A DNA stretch of 64,000 nucleotides from Planctomycetota bacterium (lineage in GTDB: Bacteria; Planctomycetota; SZUA-567; H5-PLA8): NCBI GenBank assembly GCA_016200135.1, contig JACQFI010000070.1:72356-136355 (forward strand). The letters run 5' to 3'. Position 1 is the first letter of the stretch, and the number at the start of each line of letters is the position of its first letter. A model generated the notes under the pieces. That model was not told the origin of the DNA. It did not search any database and saw only the letters and a program-made list of their open reading frames with translations. The position numbers and the translations under genes are program-made. Positions 17,364 through 25,443 of this stretch are shown here, in pieces.

Positions 17364-18851
17364 CTACCAGGCGACTTGGAAGTTCACGATCAGGTTGTTG
17401 TTGTTCACAGCACGGAAATTGCGCTGAGGACCCGTAGCGGTACCGAGCGCACCCGTCTTGCCACGCGTGACTGTGGCGCCGGCGTCGGGATTATCCACCA
17501 CATTATAGTTGATCTGAATCTTCGCATTGTTGCCTTTGATGTAATAGTTAATGCCACCGGTCCAAACGTCGGTCGCGAACACGTCCGTATGCCTGTTCGG
17601 ATCCACCAGGTCCGCGACGAGGATGTTCTGGAACTCTTCGTATCGGAAGGCGAACTCGAAGTTCTTCAACCAGCCAGGGGCGCTATCCTTGAACACACTG
17701 TCGCTGATTTTGTAACCCGTCGAGATGTAGAATCCGCTGGCGTGAACAGGATTGGGGAAGGCGTACGCCGTGGCAGTAGCAAATCCATTTCCCGTTGCAG
17801 CGGGAGGTGCCGCGGTGGTAATCGCCTTCACACTGCCTGGCGCAAGGCGATCTTCCTGCCAAGCCCACTCGCCCTTCAACCACCAGCCCTTGACCGGACC
17901 GCCAGGACGATAACTGGCCCATGCGCCGTACTTTTTGGCCCAGTTCTTCTGGATATCGAGGCCGTCGAGGGTCGGAGAGTTGGGGCCTCTTACGCCACCC
18001 GATTCGCCGTGCCGGCCGAACTCGCCCGACGCGCCAATCTCGAGGCTGCCCCACTTCTCGTTCTTCCACAAGGGCCGAACGATGAACCGCCAGGCGAAGT
18101 CCTTGGCGTCGTTGTCGTCCACGCGGTTCTGGAAGTCGCCGCCGCGCGAGAAGAAGTAATCACCCGTGGCATCGAAGCCACCCAGCCAGTACTGGAAGCG
18201 ATCGTCCCACCACGTGCCGTGCGCCGTGATGCCCAAGTCGCGCTTGTCGCCCAACTGGCCAAGCATGGAGCGCTCGCAGAAGTCGAGCGCCGCGCTCGAG
18301 GCGATGCCTTCATCGCCAATGTACGGCTTGTACTGGCCTACGGTGAAATCATGATGCGGGACGACGCCGTGGTAGTTAATGAAAGCATCTTGGAACAACT
18401 TGAATCCAGAGTTAAAGGCCGGGCTTTTCACATCCGCGCTCGCCGCAGCCGTGACGCCACCGGTCGAGAACAGGCCGACGTTTGTCGGGAACGCAGGCCG
18501 TCCGGCGAGCGGGCGCGACGGGTCGATCATGATCTTTCCCGTCACATTCTCGGTGATGTCCATCGTGAAGTGCAATTCCGCGCGGCGAATGGTAAACGAG
18601 TCGTTGCCGGTCTTGGTCGTTACGTTCGCGTTCGGCCCGTACTTGTTGTCCACCTTGGCCTGCGCCGACGCGATGGGCGCTTTGGAGGCCGCCTTCTCTT
18701 TCTTCAAGCCCTCCACTTCGCTCTTCTGAGCGTCCAGGTCCTTCTTCAGCTTGTCGATCTCCTTGCGAAGATCTTCGTCCGCTCCTCGCACCATGGCGGG
18801 TACACACATCGCCATGAGCGCAAGCGCGCACACCAGATTCCTGAGATTCAA
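17364..18851 (-). CDS. OprP/OprO-like porin 3, first barrel strand missing, TTG start
   Basis: 495 aa from TTG 18851 with GGAGGAGGA immediately upstream, as in porin 2. Signal peptide and coiled coil (DLRKEIDKLKKDLDAQKSEVEGLKKEK) are intact. After NKYGPNANVTTKTG the protein jumps straight to NDSFTIRRAELHFTMDI. The roughly 40 residues that carry the first barrel strand (LVQVWYYSIQND and the following loop) in both paralogs are absent, in frame. The rest, including the C-terminal VNFQVAW, is conserved. It may form an altered barrel or be a decaying copy. Confidence 0.82.
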   Translation of the reverse strand: MNLRNLVCALALMAMCVPAMVRGADEDLRKEIDKLKKDLDAQKSEVEGLKKEKAASKAPIASAQAKVDNKYGPNANVTTKTGNDSFTIRRAELHFTMDITENVTGKIMIDPSRPLAGRPAFPTNVGLFSTGGVTAAASADVKSPAFNSGFKLFQDAFINYHGVVPHHDFTVGQYKPYIGDEGIASSAALDFCERSMLGQLGDKRDLGITAHGTWWDDRFQYWLGGFDATGDYFFSRGGDFQNRVDDNDAKDFAWRFIVRPLWKNEKWGSLEIGASGEFGRHGESGGVRGPNSPTLDGLDIQKNWAKKYGAWASYRPGGPVKGWWLKGEWAWQEDRLAPGSVKAITTAAPPAATGNGFATATAYAFPNPVHASGFYISTGYKISDSVFKDSAPGWLKNFEFAFRYEEFQNILVADLVDPNRHTDVFATDVWTGGINYYIKGNNAKIQINYNVVDNPDAGATVTRGKTGALGTATGPQRNFRAVNNNNLIVNFQVAW

Positions 18852-19108
18852 GGGCTCCTCCTCCTTTGCGGGCCGGTGCCGTCTTCCGGCCGGCTCTGAA
18901 CCAGTGCATCCGCCAAGTGCATGATGGTCCCCCCATCAGCAGCAACAGCGGGATGTAGAATTGACGGCTAGACTTATAGGATTAGTCTGTGAGGGATTTG
19001 TGAAGACAGGGTTAGGAACCGCAGCAAAATAAAATCCCGTTCAACGTGCAAGCCCTTTTAATTCCATAGGTTAAGGTGCATGTTGGGTTAGATGTAATCA
19101 AATATTCT

Positions 19109-20053
19109 TCAGCGTCTCGCCTGATTTTGAGCACTTGTGAACTTCCAATAGAGCGCGCCGATCAAGCACTGCGCAAGAACCCCCGTAAAACAGATTCCGA
19201 GCATGCAAAAACAGAATCCCGCGACATACAGAAAGAGCGCCAGCATCCACACGCCGAAGGCAAGCGCTCCGCGCCCCGCGGTCATGCGCCAACTTTGGGA
19301 GAGCGCTTCCAAGGAACCCAGGCGAGTCTCGAGGGCAAGGGGCAGCGCCCAGAAGAGCCGCGCGAAATACACTCCGTATAGGGCGAGCAGCGCGCCTTGG
19401 AAAATGGCCGTGGCCAGAGTTGAACGCAGGAAGGGCAACCGTGCCTGGCTGCCGAACCAGAGAAAATACAATAGGTTCGTGGACGCGAAAAGAGGGAACC
19501 AAACGCCCAGCATCGTAAGAGGCCGCTGGAACCCCGCGAAGAAATCTCCGAGGCTGGGCCGCACCGGAGCGCCCAGGGCCTGGTCGGCCATTTTTACGCC
19601 TGCCCAGTATAGCCCCGGCGTCAACAATGAAGCCGCCGTCCACAGGAACAACTGCGCGACCCAAAATCCGCCGCTGCCATACGGGTTTGAGCTCGCGTGC
19701 GAGGGCGCCAGAGCGCTCCAACCCACCGCCAGCCACAAGGCAAGAATCAACGCAGTTAGCAGCGACCCATACAAGAAATTCATGGCCGCGCCGAGGAGCC
19801 AGTTGCGTTTGAAGGCTTCAAACGCGAGTTGGACGATCTCACCGGGTGAAACGCCGGGTCCGAGCGTGTCTGCATGGTCCGCCGCTTTGGCCGTGGAAGC
19901 GTCTATGGGGGCCAAATTGGCCGCGGCGAACCCGTCCGGCACGGGAATGACCATCGCCAGCCCGCAGCCTGGACAGCGGATAGTGCGTCCCGCGAAGCGG
20001 TCCTGCGCGTAGAGCGGCTTTCCGCATTGCGTGCAATCGAAGTCGATGGGCAT
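19109..20053 (-). CDS. Zinc-ribbon membrane protein
   Basis: 314 aa. An N-terminal zinc ribbon (CTQCGKPLYAQ...RCPGCG, residues 8-32) of the kind common at the N-terminus of planctomycete proteins is followed by a Ser/Thr/Ala linker and about five or six membrane helices (from LGAAMNFLYGSLLTALILALWLAVG to AGFCFCMLGICFTGVLAQCLIGAL). I do not know the function. It starts 3 bases after the PHP gene stop, so it was co-translated with that now broken gene. Confidence 0.7.
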   Translation of the reverse strand: MPIDFDCTQCGKPLYAQDRFAGRTIRCPGCGLAMVIPVPDGFAAANLAPIDASTAKAADHADTLGPGVSPGEIVQLAFEAFKRNWLLGAAMNFLYGSLLTALILALWLAVGWSALAPSHASSNPYGSGGFWVAQLFLWTAASLLTPGLYWAGVKMADQALGAPVRPSLGDFFAGFQRPLTMLGVWFPLFASTNLLYFLWFGSQARLPFLRSTLATAIFQGALLALYGVYFARLFWALPLALETRLGSLEALSQSWRMTAGRGALAFGVWMLALFLYVAGFCFCMLGICFTGVLAQCLIGALYWKFTSAQNQARR

Positions 20054-20056
20054 GCG

Positions 20057-20768
20057 TCAGGGCCCGCGCTGCACGCGGCGTTTCTTCAGGGCTTCCAGCA
20101 CGGCGTAGGGGATACGCAGGTTGCCGCCGATGCCGGCGCCGAGTTCCACCGTCTGGCCGCTCCGGCCGCCTTGGGTCTCGCCGTGGAAGTCGCTTCCGCC
20201 GGAAACCGCGAGGCCGTGCTTCGCGGCCAGGCCGGCGATGAACTGCGTCTGGCTGGGCGAGTGCGTGCTGTAGTGGACCTCGATCCCGTCCAAACCTTCG
20301 GCCTTCAGGCCCGCGACGACTCCGTCCAACTCGGCCTCGTTCCATTCCTTCATCAGATAGGGCGGATGGGCCAGAATCGCCAGGCCGCCTGCGGCGTGGA
20401 TCTGGCGGATCGATTCGGTGGGGCTGGCGACGAAGCGCGAGAAGTAGCAGGGCTTGCCTTTGGCCAGATACTTGTCAAAGGCGTCCTGCTTGTCTTTCAC
20501 GTAGCCCTTTGGCCGTGTCCACGAACAGGCCCACGATATGCATCGTGCCTTTGGCATATTCGGCGGAGACTTCCACGCCGGGGATGGCCTCAATGCCCGA
20601 AGCGGCGCAGGCCTTTGAAAACGCGGCCACGCCCGCGACCGTGTCGTGGTCGGTGAGCGCGACGGCCTTGAGGCCCTTGGTATGCGCCAATGCGGCCACC
20701 TGCTCCGGACTCAGACGCCCGTCCGAAGCGGTGGAGTGGCAATGGAGGTCGATGGTCCCGGCGCTCAT
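20057..20768 (-). pseudogene. PHP-domain phosphoesterase, deleted and frameshifted
   Basis: Two frames together make a PHP-family (TrpH/YciV-like) metal phosphoesterase. The first, from ATG 20768, carries DLHCHSTASDG, LTDHD, IPGVEVS and MHIVG. The second, to the stop at 20057, carries YVKDKQDAFDKYLAKG, HAAGGLAILAHP and GSDFHG. The frame changes near 20503-20512. In intact relatives about 60-70 residues, including a GRPH metal-ligand motif, lie between HIVGLFVD and YVK. Here they are missing, so a deletion not divisible by three explains both losses. An assembly error is the alternative. Confidence 0.75.
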
Positions 20769-20834
20769 GCCACGGGTTGTCGCAGATGCCCGCGCCGATT
20801 TCCAGCGCCGGAGCGCCTCCGGCCAACCGCGCGG

Positions 20835-21590
20835 CTAGGACACGGCCTCGAATTCCCGCGAGACGACCCAGTCGGGCCGCGGGTTCTCGACGGGGCGCGG
20901 CTTGTTCGCGATATCGTTGAAGGCGATGATGAAGGTCTTGCGCGGCAGCGGCGACATGTTGTGCCCCGACCCGTGCAGCAGGTTGCAGTCGAAGAAGAGC
21001 ACGTCGCCGGGCTCGCCGGTGATGTGCCGGATGTCTTCTTCGTTAACGCGCTGCTTGAGCGTCGGGAGGTCCAGGCACCACTGCTTGTAGCTGGTGGTCA
21101 CGGTATCCGCGTAGTGTTCCTGCCGGCCCCATTTGTGCGAACCCGCGACGACCATCAGGCAGCCGTTGTTTACGGTCGCGCGGTCGAGCAGCACCATCAC
21201 GGAGATCAGCTTCGGTTCGACGCCGTCCCACATCCAGTAGCCGTAGTCCTGGTGCCAGAGCCACACCGCGCCCTCGAAGGCGTCCTTTACGTTGATCTTG
21301 CTGTGCCAGACGTACACGTCGTTGCCCCTCAGCGCGCGCACCGGTTGGAGGATGCCCGGGTGCCGCGTCACGGTTCGGAACGGCGCGCTGTAGCGGTCGG
21401 CCGAGTACACCTGCCGCACCGCGCCGCTCTTCTCGCGCTCGCGATGCATCCGGTCCGCCTTCTCGTCGCCTTGCAGCAGGTTGGGGACCTCGCCGTTCAA
21501 CGCGGACACTTCGTGTCCGGAGAGCAGCCCACGCACCAGCAGGTACCCATCCTTGCGATAGCTCGCGAACTGTTCGTCGGTCCAGGACAT
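20835..21590 (-). CDS. Phytanoyl-CoA dioxygenase (PhyH) family oxygenase
   Basis: 251 aa. Fe(II)/2-oxoglutarate oxygenase with the metal site HxD in WLWHQDYGYW and a distal His in LLHGSGHN. A basic residue for 2-oxoglutarate is expected in the following RKTF segment. The MVLLDRATVNNGCLMVVAGSHK block is the family core and resembles the ectoine-hydroxylase-like branch. Substrate unknown. It is divergent from the AraC-type regulator at 21739, which probably controls it. Confidence 0.88.
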   Translation of the reverse strand: MSWTDEQFASYRKDGYLLVRGLLSGHEVSALNGEVPNLLQGDEKADRMHREREKSGAVRQVYSADRYSAPFRTVTRHPGILQPVRALRGNDVYVWHSKINVKDAFEGAVWLWHQDYGYWMWDGVEPKLISVMVLLDRATVNNGCLMVVAGSHKWGRQEHYADTVTTSYKQWCLDLPTLKQRVNEEDIRHITGEPGDVLFFDCNLLHGSGHNMSPLPRKTFIIAFNDIANKPRPVENPRPDWVVSREFEAVS

Positions 21591-21738
21591 GGCTGCGCCC
21601 TCCCTCTGCCGGAATCCGCGCGTTCAGGCGATTGCCTGAACGCTTTCGATAGGGTCTATTAAGCAGCGAACGTGCCGAGAAGGCAATAATGTGGATATGC
21701 AATAATTATCGAAAATATGATATACATGTATTTACGAT
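21591..21738. promoter_or_regulatory. Divergent promoter region, PhyH/AraC
   Basis: The 148-base gap becomes strongly A/T-rich towards the regulator. It contains the perfect palindrome ATACATGTAT at 21722-21731, only 7 bases before the AraC start codon, plus several TATGATAT-like -10 candidates. No clear ribosome site precedes the AraC ATG. The palindrome overlaps the likely transcription or translation start and could mediate autoregulation. Confidence 0.4.
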
Positions 21739-22479
21739 ATGAAGCCGAACACCGTTCGATACCGCTGGGAGCTGCTGCCTCGCCTGGCGTCCGAGGTCGA
21801 GTTCGCGCGCAAAGCGGCGGCGCACCGCGATCTTTCCGAACTGTTGACTATCGTTGCTCATCAGAGCGGCCACGACCTGACCCTGCGCAAGATGCGCTGC
21901 GCGCAGATCATGAGCGCCTGCGTGCGCGGGGCGCGGCTCGGCGGCGGGCCTAGCGCGGTGCTGTTGGCCGAGCACATCGAGTTTCTGCGGGACTTGAGCC
22001 GCCTGGGCTCGTGGCCGGCGGTAAAGCGGGCCATGCGCCGCTACGTGGAGCGGCTGGTCTTACGCGTCCGGCCCTCCGGCCGCGGCCGCATGGCCCGGAT
22101 CGTGGCGTCCATCCGGGACGAGTTGAAAGCCACGCCCGCCGAGACCCGTTCGCTGGCGCAGTACGCCGCGGAGCTCGAGATCAGCGCAGGGCATCTCTCG
22201 CGGACTTTCGCCGCAATCGCGGGCCGGCCCTTTCGCGAAGAGTTACGCCGGATCCGCTGCGAGGCCGCCCGCCGTATTCTCTTGGAGACGCAGGCCAAAG
22301 TAGGGGTCGTGGCGGGCATGGTGGGCCTGCGCAGCGCGTCGCAGTTCGTCGCGGACTTCCGCACGCAGACCGGCGTGACGCCCGGTCAGTTTCGGCGCAT
22401 GGCCATCCGAAATAAGCCACGCAGAAGGGCGAGCAGGCGGGAAGGCGGGAAGGCTAAGGCGCGCTCACACGCGCTTTAG
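21739..22479 (+). CDS. AraC-family transcriptional regulator
   Basis: 246 aa. The C-terminal 100 residues hold the double helix-turn-helix: SLAQYAAELEISAGHLSRTFAA, then ARRILLETQAKVGVVAGMVGLRSASQFVADFRTQTGVTPGQFR. The N-terminal 120 residues are helical, not the usual sugar-binding cupin, so the signal is unknown. The tail is Lys/Arg-rich. Its 3' end overlaps the convergent LigD_N-like gene by 15 bases. It is divergent from the PhyH gene, its likely target. Confidence 0.88.
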   Translation: MKPNTVRYRWELLPRLASEVEFARKAAAHRDLSELLTIVAHQSGHDLTLRKMRCAQIMSACVRGARLGGGPSAVLLAEHIEFLRDLSRLGSWPAVKRAMRRYVERLVLRVRPSGRGRMARIVASIRDELKATPAETRSLAQYAAELEISAGHLSRTFAAIAGRPFREELRRIRCEAARRILLETQAKVGVVAGMVGLRSASQFVADFRTQTGVTPGQFRRMAIRNKPRRRASRREGGKAKARSHAL

Positions 22480-22965
22480 GCGCTCGAAAGAGTAGATGCC
22501 GCCGCCCATGTGACGCAGGCGGTAAGCGCCCTTCAAACGCTTACCGTCGAGCTTGAAACGCAGGTGTTGCAGCGCGGCGTCGGGCGCGTCGAGCCATTCC
22601 AGCGCGCCCTCATCAACGCGAGCCACTTGGCCGCGGTTGCCGCTCAGCGGTCCTTCCAACGTCAGGTACGCGCGGCGGTGGTCGTCGAGCAGGCGCAGCA
22701 GGTTGGTCTCGCTGTTCGGGTCGCCCGAGGCCGCGCCGCGCGCCCGCGTATCGGAGTGGCTCCGGCCGTCGGGTGGCGCGTCGGTAAGCGACGCGAAGGT
22801 CTTGAGCACCGGAGCGGAATCGTCTTCGCCGGCTTCCATCTGGAGCATCAGATCGAAGTGCTCGGCGCGGCCGGGCCAGCCGGTATGGTGCAAGAGGACG
22901 AAGCGCATGCGGACGTAAAACGTAAAACGTAAAACGTAACAAACAAGCAAACCCGGTGTAGCCAT
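22465..22965 (-). CDS. Stand-alone LigD N-terminal (3'-phosphoesterase)-like protein
   Basis: The core from ATG 22908 (147 aa) has FVLLHHTGWPGRAEHFDLMLQ, then RRAYLTLEGPLSGNRGQVARVDEGALEW. This matches the 3'-phosphoesterase domain found at the N-terminus of bacterial DNA ligase D and as a stand-alone protein. His-x-Asp in AEHFDLML fits the metal site. ATG 22965 overlaps the cysC stop as TAATG and would add 19 residues (YVLRFTFYV...) encoded by the inverted repeat. That start favours coupling, while 22908 fits the domain. No ligase D gene is nearby. Confidence 0.7.
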   Translation of the reverse strand: MATPGLLVCYVLRFTFYVRMRFVLLHHTGWPGRAEHFDLMLQMEAGEDDSAPVLKTFASLTDAPPDGRSHSDTRARGAASGDPNSETNLLRLLDDHRRAYLTLEGPLSGNRGQVARVDEGALEWLDAPDAALQHLRFKLDGKRLKGAYRLRHMGGGIYSFERLKRV

Positions 22966-22987
22966 TACGTTTTACGTTTTACGTTTT
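22913..22987. repeat. Perfect inverted repeat of ACGTAAA heptamers
   Basis: Four heptamers (ACGTAAA x3, ACGTAAC) at 22913-22940 face the complementary array at 22965-22987. The 23-base arms (22917-22939 and 22965-22987) match perfectly around a 25-base loop. The right arm encodes the last residues and stop of cysC, so the repeat begins inside that gene. Confidence 0.9.
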
Positions 22988-23723
22988 CCGACACGACGAC
23001 CACACCCTTATCCGCCAGGATGTCCAGCAGCCGCGAGGCCGTTACGAAGCCGACATGCAACTCATCCATCAGCGCCTGCGAATGCGCGCGGCCGGTCTTT
23101 CTGACTGCGACTTCCGCCTTCGCGATCAGTTCGGCGGGCAGATGTTCGTGGTGTGCGTTCAAACCGGAGGAGACGTCAACCTTCTCGTCGAGATAGCCCA
23201 GTTCGTGCAAGCGTTTGAGGATCTTCGCCGCGCCGGCCTCGACGGACGCCTGGTCGGTCTCGACCACGATCTCCGGCTGGAGCGGTTCCTCGTAGGGATC
23301 GTCCACGCCGGTAAAGTGCATGGGTTTGCCGTCGGCCACGGCCTGCCGCGCTTTCTTGTAGAGGCCCTTCACGTCGCGCTCCTCGCACTTGGCGAGCGGG
23401 CACTTGCAGTAGACCTCGACGAAGTTCCCGATGAGCTTGCGGTTCTCGTCGCGGAGCGCGCGGTACGGGCTGATCGCGGCGGTGATCGCGACGCCGCCGT
23501 GCCTCGTCACCAGCGCGGCCACGAAACCGATGCGGCGGATGTTCGTGTCGCGGTCTTCCTTGCTGAAACTGAGGCCCTTGCTGAGTTGCTGGCGGACGAC
23601 GTCGCCGTCGAGCAGGTCGACGAGGCGGCCGGCGCGCGCGAGTTCCTCCGCGACGGCATGCGCGAGGGTGGACTTGCCCGATCCCGAGAGGCCCGTGAAC
23701 CAGAGCGTGAAGCCTTTTAGCAT
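22965..23723 (-). CDS. cysC: Adenylylsulfate kinase with C-terminal FtsK-gamma-like winged helix
   Basis: 252 aa. Residues 1-180 are APS kinase, which makes PAPS from APS and ATP: P-loop [12 protein letters not shown] at about 39-41, [18 protein letters not shown] and the lid region, with KGLYKKAR. Typical CysC ends near residue 180-200. Here residues about 187-240 ([20 protein letters not shown]...[25 protein letters not shown]) resemble the winged-helix FtsK gamma domain. No sulfurylase genes are adjacent. The last codons lie in the heptamer inverted repeat. Confidence 0.88.
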   Translation of the reverse strand: MLKGFTLWFTGLSGSGKSTLAHAVAEELARAGRLVDLLDGDVVRQQLSKGLSFSKEDRDTNIRRIGFVAALVTRHGGVAITAAISPYRALRDENRKLIGNFVEVYCKCPLAKCEERDVKGLYKKARQAVADGKPMHFTGVDDPYEEPLQPEIVVETDQASVEAGAAKILKRLHELGYLDEKVDVSSGLNAHHEHLPAELIAKAEVAVRKTGRAHSQALMDELHVGFVTASRLLDILADKGVVVVSENVKRKT

Positions 23724-23747
23724 ATTGTCCGATCCGCGTCCTTTCGT

Positions 23748-24275
23748 CTATCCGAGCAGATGCAGAAGATACAGCGCGCTCAGCGTCTTGGCGTCGCAGA
23801 TACGGCCCGTCCGCACCGCCTTGCGGACCTTTTCCCGCGAGAGCGGCCGGACGTTGATGTGTTCGTCCTCGTCTTGCTCGGCGACAGCGGGTTGCAGTTC
23901 CCACGCTTTAAAGAGGTGGATCTTCTCGCTGCAGAAGCCCGGCGCCGTATACACCGCGCCCAAGCGCTGCCATTTCCTGGCCGCAAATCCGGTCTCTTCC
24001 ACCAGTTCGCGCTTGGCGCACGCCAGCGGGGCTTCTCCCACCTCAAGCGTTCCTGCGGGGATCTCCAGGAGCTTGCGTTCCACTGCGGGGCGGAACTGTT
24101 CTATCAGGAGAATCCGTCCCGCGCGGTCGAAGGGCACGATCGCCACCGCACCCGGGTGCACCACCGTCTGGCGCTTGAAGACGTGCTTGTCCGGCCCGCG
24201 CCAGGACTCTTCGCGGCTGTGAAAGACGCGCGCGGCGAGCACGTTCTTCTTTCGCAGCAGCTTGAAGCCCGTCAT
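23748..24275 (-). CDS. NUDIX hydrolase, ADP-ribose pyrophosphatase-like
   Basis: 175 aa. The Nudix box is complete: G-TLEVG-E-APLACAK-RE-L-V-EE-T-G. The upstream VAIVPFDRAGRILLIEQFRPAVERKLLEIPAGTLE and the C-terminal ICDAKTLSALYLL segment fit the ADP-ribose pyrophosphatase (NudF-like) group, which cleaves ADP-ribose to AMP and ribose 5-phosphate. It is transcribed 24 bases upstream of cysC in the same direction, so the two are probably one operon. Confidence 0.88.
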   Translation of the reverse strand: MTGFKLLRKKNVLAARVFHSREESWRGPDKHVFKRQTVVHPGAVAIVPFDRAGRILLIEQFRPAVERKLLEIPAGTLEVGEAPLACAKRELVEETGFAARKWQRLGAVYTAPGFCSEKIHLFKAWELQPAVAEQDEDEHINVRPLSREKVRKAVRTGRICDAKTLSALYLLHLLG

Positions 24276-24403
24276 GGTGGAATCTCCGACGCAAGGGGTC
24301 CGCGCGAATGGGATTCGCGTTCTGTAAGCGACCGCGAGATTAGCGCGGGGCGGAGGTCCCGCGCAACGGAAGAACTTCGCTGGCTGGCGGCGCCGCTTTG
24401 CGT

Positions 24404-24438
24404 ATGGAAAACAAAAACCCCGGACGCATGGTCCGGGG
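24404..24438 (-). terminator. Rho-independent terminator
   Basis: An 8-bp GC stem (24418-24425 with 24431-24438, loop GCATG) is followed on the minus strand by TTTTTGTTTT. It closes the gene ending at 24466. Confidence 0.85.
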
Positions 24439-24465
24439 CTTTTACCGCGAAGAGACCTGTACGTT

Positions 24466-25443
24466 TTACCAGCCGAAGCCTAAGCCCACGCTGATCCCGC
24501 TGTGGTGCCCGAAGTTACTGTAGCGGAAGGTTGCCGAATTGTAGGGCGTGTAGTAACGCGGATACCCATAGCCATATCCATAACCGTAGCGGTAGGGATA
24601 CCCATAGTAATAAGGATATGACGGATAGACGTAGACCGGCGCCGGATCGCGGTAGATCACTGTTGTGGAGGGCTCCACGACGCGCTCAACGACCTGAGTC
24701 TTAGGCGGATCGTACTGGTACGTGGGATCCTGCTGCTGGGCGGGCGCGGGCACCTTCTGGTACGTCGCCTGCGGCTGAGAGGCTTTCTTGGTTTGGCGCA
24801 GCACCGCCAAACGTCCGCCGCCGTGCCGTTCGCCCTTCTCGAAGACGCTTACGTACAAGCCTTCGAACTCATCCGTCTCCACGCGGCTGAAGAGCAGCAG
24901 CGCCTTCTCGCCGGCGGGCACGTTGAACGCCTGCCCGCTGGTCTCGCCGGCATACCGGACCTCGTACGCGCCCTTCGGCACGCTCAGGCTGACCCCGCCG
25001 TGCGGCGTGAGCGCCTTCTGGGCCTCCTCGCCCGCGGGCGAGATCCAGAGGATGCGCGTGGCCATGTCGAAGCGGTAGGTCCAGGAGCGGTCGTCGACGT
25101 TTTCAAGGTTGAGGGTGCCGTTGTCGCCGGTCTTCTCGATGCGCACGTCCCCCTGTTCGGCGGGCTTGGCGGGCGCGACGGCCTGCGCCGCAGGCGCTGC
25201 TTTCTTGCGCAGCATGGCCGCGATGACCTTTTCGGAGACGTTGGCCTGCTTGAGCTTGATGATGTCGTCGGCGGAGAGGTTGAAGCCCTTTTCGCTGCGG
25301 TCCACCGTGGCGAGCAGGACATCCTCGCCGAGGCCTTTTTGGGAAAGCCTGATGATGTCCTCGGTGGTCTCGGCGCGCGCGCTCGTCTGCGCGAAGACAG
25401 CCAGCAGCAGGCCCGCGACGATCAAGGCAACGGTGCGATTCAT
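24466..25443 (-). CDS. Secreted protein with Tyr/Gly/Pro-rich C-terminus
   Basis: 325 aa from ATG 25443 (GGAGG 9 bases upstream). Signal peptide to about residue 24 (QTSARAE). Then two short helical repeats of the form DIIxLxxxGxxxxVLLATV / DIIKLKQANVSEKVIAAM, a low-complexity Ala/Pro linker, and a beta-rich middle domain (about 95-220). The C-terminal 60 residues are YG/YP repeats ending GISVGLGFGW, a terminal aromatic like that of outer-membrane proteins. Probably surface-associated. Function unknown. Confidence 0.7.
   Translation of the reverse strand: MNRTVALIVAGLLLAVFAQTSARAETTEDIIRLSQKGLGEDVLLATVDRSEKGFNLSADDIIKLKQANVSEKVIAAMLRKKAAPAAQAVAPAKPAEQGDVRIEKTGDNGTLNLENVDDRSWTYRFDMATRILWISPAGEEAQKALTPHGGVSLSVPKGAYEVRYAGETSGQAFNVPAGEKALLLFSRVETDEFEGLYVSVFEKGERHGGGRLAVLRQTKKASQPQATYQKVPAPAQQQDPTYQYDPPKTQVVERVVEPSTTVIYRDPAPVYVYPSYPYYYGYPYRYGYGYGYGYPRYYTPYNSATFRYSNFGHHSGISVGLGFGW

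Noticed and set aside
13963..18899. Long plus-strand open frames opposite the porins
   Set aside because: They mirror the repeated porin genes and their similarity to each other only reflects the porin paralogy.
22913..22987. Tandem heptamers as a possible CRISPR array
   Set aside because: Units are only 7 bases, without spacers, and arranged as two facing arrays. No cas genes are present.
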